This document shows positions 29,917 to 34,913 of a DNA stretch of 34,913 nucleotides, piece by piece. The stretch spans positions 1-34,913 of the forward strand of contig JADGJL010000175.1 in NCBI GenBank assembly GCA_027600665.1, in the 5' to 3' direction. The first letter of the stretch is position 1. The number at the start of each line of letters is the position of its first letter. The notes beneath the pieces were generated by a model that was not told where the DNA came from, searched no databases, and saw only the letters and a list, made by a program, of their open reading frames with translations. Both the position numbers and the translations under genes were made by a program. The stretch comes from Irineochytrium annulatum. Lineage: Eukaryota > Chytridiomycota > Chytridiomycetes > Chytridiales > Chytridiaceae.

Positions 29917-31970
29917 ATGAAGGTGTCCACAGCGCCTGCCTCCCTCGGAGTCGGCCTCTTCCTTGCGTCGCAGGCGGCCGCGGCCCCTCTCCAGTCGAGG
30001 AAGGTGGCATCGAAAGACGCCCTGCCCGTCGACTTCTCCAACACGGTGTTCGCGAACACCTTCGACAGGATCAACGCGGGCGCCGTGTACACTGGTCCGT
30101 TCGTTCAGGAGGGTTCTTCGTGAGTACTTCCCTTTTGCACTTCCTTCAGCCCGAAGGCGACAACGGCGGAGGGCTTCGACTATGGTTGAGGAGAGCTGAC
30201 CTGGGTCTTTAACAGGGGCGTAAGCTACGGGTTCGGCTCGATCACGAGCGCTGACGGCTCGGTAACTGAGTGTTTCTATGAGTCCATCACGTCGGCGGGT
30301 GCTTGGATCAAGCGCGACATCTTGGACTACACCAACCACTACCTCCCTCCCGGCGACTGCTTCGCAATGGACTCGACATATGGGGCAGACGGGTGTATTT
30401 ATTTGACTGGAACGTCCGGGGGCGAGCCGTTTGTGACGAAGTTCTGCAACAACGGCCACTCAACGGACCCGGTTCTCGTCTCTAACACCGTCCAAAACTT
30501 CCCGCCATTCCTCGTCGGCAACACTATCCAGGACGCCACGGTAGCAGTCAGCGCGAGCACGGGCAACGTCTACACGGCATGGAGCGTGCTGTCCGCCAAC
30601 GGGACTTCTTTCGTGACGGTTCTCAAGTACGCTAAGACCACTGGAGCCGTTTCCCTGTTCTACACGCTTGGTAAGGACGCGTTTCTTTTCCCCTTCGCTA
30701 CTTGGCGGTTGGCACAAATGTTGATATCTGTTGCTCCCTTTGTAATGTTTAGGTGGAGTTGGGGGAAGCACCGCCGCCGCTCCCGTCGGTATTAAAGTCC
30801 TCCAGGACGAGACCGTCGTTATTGCGGGTACCACCAACCAGGCTCTGAACCAGGCTGGTTTGCCCGCCCTCGCGAAATCAGCTGCGTTTGTGGCGAAGCT
30901 CAAGGACTTCGGCGGCAACGTCGGATCGCTGGAGGAGTTCTCCACTCACCACGTAATACTCACGTTTTTTGCGACTTACAGCCGCCAGCGTTCTAACTTT
31001 CTGTTTGCCTCCTTACTCGATCACTAGCTTGGAAGCGACGCGACCACGGGTGTGTGCATCCGCTTCGGTCGAGTTCCTTTGATTTTGTCTAACCTCCTTC
31101 ACAATAGGATCGGCCCTCTCGATCGACGGCGCTGACGGCAGCATCTACCTCGCCGTCGTCTCCCAGGTTACCGGCGCCGGGTCCGGCATCCTGAAGCTTG
31201 AACCCGTTGTCCCCTTCTCGAACGTGACCCTCCCCGTCAAGCAGATTCGTATCCCGGGCACGGCCACCACGGCCGTCGCGATCTCCAAGAACAGCGTTTA
31301 CATCGGTACACTCACGGACGATGCCGGCAAGCAGATCTACGTCGCCGACAGCGAGCTTTCCCAGAAGAGCCCGATTAAGATGACCCAGAACCAGTTCATC
31401 TCGTCCTCTCTCGCTATCGGTCAGACCACGAGCCAGATTGCGTCTATCGCCGTGTCCAAGTTCGACGTCGGAACCCTCATTGTCGGCCTCAGCAGCCTTA
31501 ACTACCAGGCGGTCGTCACCAAGGTCGGTTACCAGGCCTCATCCGTCAAAATCCACCACAAGAAGACCGGTCTTTACGCCACTATGACCAACGACGGTCG
31601 CGTTCTCCTCTTCCCCGAGGACTCCAACTCCAAGAACCAGATTTGGAACCGAGAACTGCTCCACCACGCCTTCGTCAACGCTGGTCTCGGCCAAGCGCTG
31701 ACGGCCTTCGGCAAGCCCCAGCCGTGCTCGACCTACCGGCAAGAGGATGGCCACAACGTGGTCGGCGCCCCATTCAAAGCGTCGAACAAGGCCCAGCGAT
31801 GGGGATACAAGGACAGCAGGATTACAAGTTTGATGGATAAGCTTTGCATTGGGCTCGACCGGAACTACCTGGCGAACCACAGGTTCCCCAATGGGAACGT
31901 TGGGCTTCCTATGATCACCGTCCCGTGCACCAGCGACAAGTTGCAGGAGTTCGAGGTCATCCACGCATAG
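29917..31970 (+). CDS. Secreted propeller-like protein with a C-terminal ricin B-type (beta-trefoil) lectin-like domain
   Basis: Five exons (29917-30119, 30216-30670, 30753-30952, 31028-31049, 31108-31970; introns 96, 82, 75 and 58 nt, longer than in neighbouring genes) give 580 residues. A signal peptide ends near residue 22 (LASQAAAA). Residues of roughly 50-400 repeat a pattern of Gly-rich turns and short strands, for example GADGCIYLTGTSGGEPFVTK, DATVAVSASTGNVYTAW, VLQDETVVIAGTTNQ and SALSIDGADGSIYLAVV, resembling bacterial SBBP-type propeller repeats. The last 140 residues show the QxW-type spacing of beta-trefoil lectins: GLYATMTNDGRVLLFPED, NQIWN, AQRWGYKD, LCIGLD and LQEFEVI. It is likely an extracellular or wall-associated sugar-binding protein; there is no catalytic domain or GPI site. 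Third codon positions are strongly C/G biased, unlike SZT2, suggesting high expression. The 22-nt fourth exon is notable. Confidence 0.8.
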
Positions 31971-32680
31971 ATATTGCCGGGGTTAGGGGACATATTTTAA
32001 GTTTCGTCGTTGTTTTTAGATGTGGGAAACACGTTATAGTGCTCTTCATTTACTTTTTCGCGGGTATCTCCTTTTTACTCACACAACGCTTGCTTCGACA
32101 TTTTGTGGGGACAATCTCGGTTTGGCTTTTTTTGTGGGACATGCTCTTGTCAGGTGCAAGTAGCGAAGGCATTACGATTAATAATATTAATATTACTACT
32201 TGCGGTTCCAAGCAACGTTTCCACCGAAGAAGTAGTCGTAGGGGCATCGGACTCTACATTCGCGAGGTGTTTGCCACCTATCATCGTAAAGGCTGATCAT
32301 CACCTGCTGCTGTCAGTTGTACGCGCCGGCCGTCCGCATGCAAGGAAGTAAAAAACCGTGTCCGCATCATTCAATCGTGGCTCCAGACGGTCGCCTTGAC
32401 CATTTCGAATGTTTTGGGAGAAGGATGGCATAGATGCTATGCGAAACCATTTGTGGCAGTCGTCAATTTGTTGGCAAGCCGACCCCCACCTCCCCCGCAC
32501 AAGCACCGGCTTTGGTCCCCGCCCGCATTGACCCACCTGGGATCCTCCCGCGCCGCATGATCGACATTCAAATCGTTCTTCTCTCCATCTTCGCCGGCCG
32601 TATTGTCATCAGCTAACATCGGTGGATAATCAGCCCGGTTACACGATTCTCCTCTCCATCTCCAATCCAAGTTCCTCCCG
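31971..32680. promoter_or_regulatory. 710-bp intergenic region before the antiporter gene
   Basis: This is the longest gap in the window, between two plus-strand genes. The first half is T-rich and AT-rich and should contain the lectin gene 3' end. It includes an AT-only stretch around 32178-32194. The second half is C-rich, with pyrimidine runs (CTCCTCTCCATCTCC) just before the antiporter ATG that look like a leader region. Open frames on either strand are short and unsupported. Confidence 0.45.
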
Positions 32681-34787
32681 ATGTCGGCCAACTTGACATC
32701 GGATTGGGACGCCCTGATCCCGACCGACATGGCGATCAAGGAAGTCCACATCATCTACTTTATGCTGGGCGGTTTTATCAGCATCTTCGGCCTTCTCTCG
32801 CTCGTCATTAAGGAGCGCCTTTACATGTCCGAGGCCATGGTGGCGACGATCATCGGCATCCTGGTTGGCCCGCTGGTGGGCAACCAGTTTGATCCGAACA
32901 CGAAGTTTGGCGGGAGCTTCAATGCAGTCTTCTTGGAGTTCACCCGCGTCGTTATTGTCATTCAGTGCATGGCCTGCGGCGTTGATCTGCCCGGAAATTA
33001 CCTGTGGAGGGAAAGAGCAAGCCTCTTGATGCTGATTGGGCCGATCATGGTTTTAAAATGGATTGTTGCCGCCGTGATCATTTATCTCTTGGCCGGCGTC
33101 TCTTTCGTGCGTTTGCGTTTGCTTGCAATGTAGCGCGCGTGATCTGACTCCTTTCCGCAGCTGTACGCGTTGATTGTTGCGGCCTGCCTGACCCCCACAG
33201 ATCCTGTTTTGGCAAACTCGATTGTGAAGGGGAAGTTCGCTGAGGCTCATATCCCTCTAAATGTTCGCTTGATTTTGTCTGCGGAAAGGTTTTGTGGCAA
33301 TTTGCTTTGATATGTCGACTGAGCCACTGGCTTACGCAAAACCTTTAGCGGGATGAACGATGGACTTGGCACACCATTTCTCTACCTCGCGCTTTACCTC
33401 ATGCGTTATGATAGTGTCGGTCTGGCCATTGGCGACTGGCTTTGGAAGGTAGTGCTGTATCAGGTCGTGCTGGCCGTGGTGATCGGTGTGCTGGTAGCCT
33501 GGGTTGCCCAGCTGGCGCTCAAAGTAGCCGAAAGCCGCGGTTGGATTGATAAGGAGAGCTTGCTCTCGTATTCAATTGCACTTGCAGTACGTACTTACGG
33601 CCATTTCGGCAAGAGTTGTATTAATTCGAGTCAAAGCTATTTTTGATGGGTTTTGTGTCCCTTATTGGCGCCGACGACATTCTTGCTGTATTCATTGCCG
33701 GGAATGTGCTGACTTGGGATCATTGGTTCAATCAAAAAATCAAGCTGTCGCATTTCCAAGAGATTATTGATAACTTGTTCAACTTGTCCTACTTCATCTT
33801 CTTCGGGTCTGTCGTCCCCTTTTCTAAATTCAACACGGTTCTTTCAGTGTGGAAGTTCGCTGTAATTGCCATACTTATGGTACTGAGACGGACACCGATT
33901 GTGATGGGATTGCAGAGGTGGATTCCAGCTCTTAAATCGAACAAGGAGGCGTTCTTCGCTGGGGTACGTAATTTATTTTCATATCACGATGCTTACTTTG
34001 AGGACAGTTCTTCGGCCCGATGGGGGCCAGCGCGCTCTTCTACGCTCTGATAGCCGTAGTGAGTCTCGGCGTCGACCCGCATCCTATGCTCGAGATCGTG
34101 TACTTCACCGTCCTGGCCTCTGTTGTCGTTCACGGCGGCTCGGTTCCGTTCTTCAACCTGACCCTGAAGCGGTACCAGACATACGCGAATTGGGCGTCTA
34201 CGGACGCCATACCGCGCCCTACCCTTCCGCAGTCGTCACCCCCTGCGAATAGCTCGTCACCAGAAAATCGCATCTCCGACGACGACACCCTGTCCCGCGC
34301 CGACACGTGGGCCAACTTTGGATACTGGCTCTTCGGTAGAGCTACCAACGGCGGCAGGCGCGGGACGGCGAGTGCGATGGAGATGAACATCACGTCCGAG
34401 ATGATCTCGGGCCCTCTGTCGGTCGGCGACAATCCGGCGACGCATAGCTTGCCGCCAGGCGATATTGGACCTGGCAGTTTGAGGGTTCCCTCGCGGCTGA
34501 CGAATGTGACGACGGGCTCAGGCGCAAACTCGATTAGGGAATTCGGCGACGCGTCGTTGAGGAGCTCGAGGGCGTCAGTGGCGGGCGTGAACGGACCGGA
34601 GCTTGGCGATGGCCTACCGAAGACACTGACGGCTGGCAGGGAGGAGGGTGGGGGCATAATGGATGCGATCGTGAATAGGAGGGTTTTGGGGAACGAAATG
34701 GGGAAGGTTAAGTTCGACGAAACGACTTCGTCTGTGACTCATGAGGAGGAGGGTCCGTCACACGAGGGGACAAAGGAAGACGTTTGA
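32681..34787 (+). CDS. NHA1: Fungal plasma-membrane Na+(K+)/H+ antiporter, Nha1/Sod2 (CPA1) family
   Basis: This transporter exports Na+, Li+ or K+ in exchange for protons and keeps cytosolic pH and salt balance. Five exons (32681-33106, 33161-33288, 33349-33586, 33637-33963, 34008-34787; introns 44-60 nt) give 632 residues. Family blocks are MACGVDLPGNYLWRE, LTPTDPVLANSIVKGKFAE, HIPLNVRLILSAESGMNDG, LGTPFLYLALYLM, LFLMGFVSLIGADDILAVFI, AGNVLTWDHWFN and FFGPMGASALFYA. The TPTDPVLA and paired Asp (GADDILAVFIAGN) motifs are the transport core seen in fungal Nha1/Sod2. About 12 hydrophobic helices fill the first 440 residues; the rest is a Ser/Gly-rich cytosolic tail ending GTKEDV. The tail is shorter than in budding-yeast Nha1 and closer in size to Sod2-type proteins. 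The ATG at 32681 precedes the conserved first helix. Confidence 0.93.
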
Positions 34788-34913
34788 TTAAGTTTCTATT
34801 GTTGCAGCACTCTCTATTTCTTCTTGACCTGTTTCTATTATGAAAAGTTTAACTGTAGTTGAAGTGAAGTTAGTAGAGTTTCTTTTTTTGATTTGTTTTG
34901 TTTTGTTTTGTTT
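34788..34913. repeat. 3' flank of the antiporter gene with a (TTTTG)n simple repeat
   Basis: After the antiporter stop comes AT-rich sequence. From about 34883 to the window end, TTTTG units repeat at least four times (GTTTTGTTTTGTTTTG), probably continuing past the edge. It is a pyrimidine-dominated simple repeat. It may form part of the 3' untranslated region or lie just beyond it. Confidence 0.8.

Noticed and set aside
32188..32196. TAATATTAC nonamer, identical to the replication-origin loop motif of some circular single-stranded DNA viruses
   Set aside because: It sits in an AT-only stretch where such nonamers arise by chance. There is no flanking stem and no Rep-like gene nearby.

Overview
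The window is nuclear DNA from a compact, intron-rich eukaryote. Protein-coding genes are split by short GT-AG introns, mostly 32-60 nt, and coding phases balance across the joined exons. I could build about fourteen gene models. A fungal-type plasma-membrane alkali cation/H+ antiporter, a PEX26-type peroxin and very short introns point to a fungus. Genes usually absent from the best-known yeasts (SZT2, JMJD6, a Treslin-like protein, a caprin-like protein) suggest an early-diverging lineage such as a chytrid or relative. That placement is inference from gene content. I see no mobile element, CRISPR array, tRNA or rRNA.

Left part (1-6,900). A NIPA-type magnesium transporter on the minus strand runs off the left edge. 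Next, also minus, is a 1,133-residue protein that joins cadherin-like beta-sandwich units, a RING finger, a second zinc-binding cluster and TPR-like helices; I do not recognise this architecture as a named gene. Diverging from it is a small four-EF-hand protein. The gap between the two holds a short open stretch that resembles part of a fasciclin (FAS1) domain and may be a relic.

Centre (6,931-18,143). One giant minus-strand gene of nine exons encodes a 3,627-residue SZT2 homologue. SZT2 is the scaffold of KICSTOR, which ties the GATOR1 brake on TORC1 to the lysosome in animals. The model is complete in length and keeps the N-terminal VWA-like fold.

Right-centre (18,336-24,401). FKBP2, an ER-lumen prolyl isomerase with a terminal NDEL, is convergent with a JMJD6 oxygenase that carries a long charged insertion. 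Upstream of JMJD6 on the same strand is TPT1, tRNA 2'-phosphotransferase. Back-to-back with TPT1, with 53 bp between start codons, is a Treslin/Sld3-like replication-initiation factor.

Right part (24,527-34,913). A CDP-alcohol aminoalcoholphosphotransferase (last step of PE/PC synthesis), a caprin-like RNA-granule protein, Mediator subunit MED22, peroxin PEX26, a secreted propeller-like/lectin protein and the Na+/H+ antiporter follow. Caprin and MED22 diverge from a 77-bp gap, and MED22 and PEX26 stop codons are 17 bp apart.

The genes are mostly unrelated housekeeping functions and form no operon-like pathway. The points most worth following are the complete SZT2, the RING/cadherin-like/TPR protein, the JMJD6 insertion and the extreme packing. 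Gene starts are least certain for JMJD6, and the 3' exons of the Treslin-like gene are tentative.
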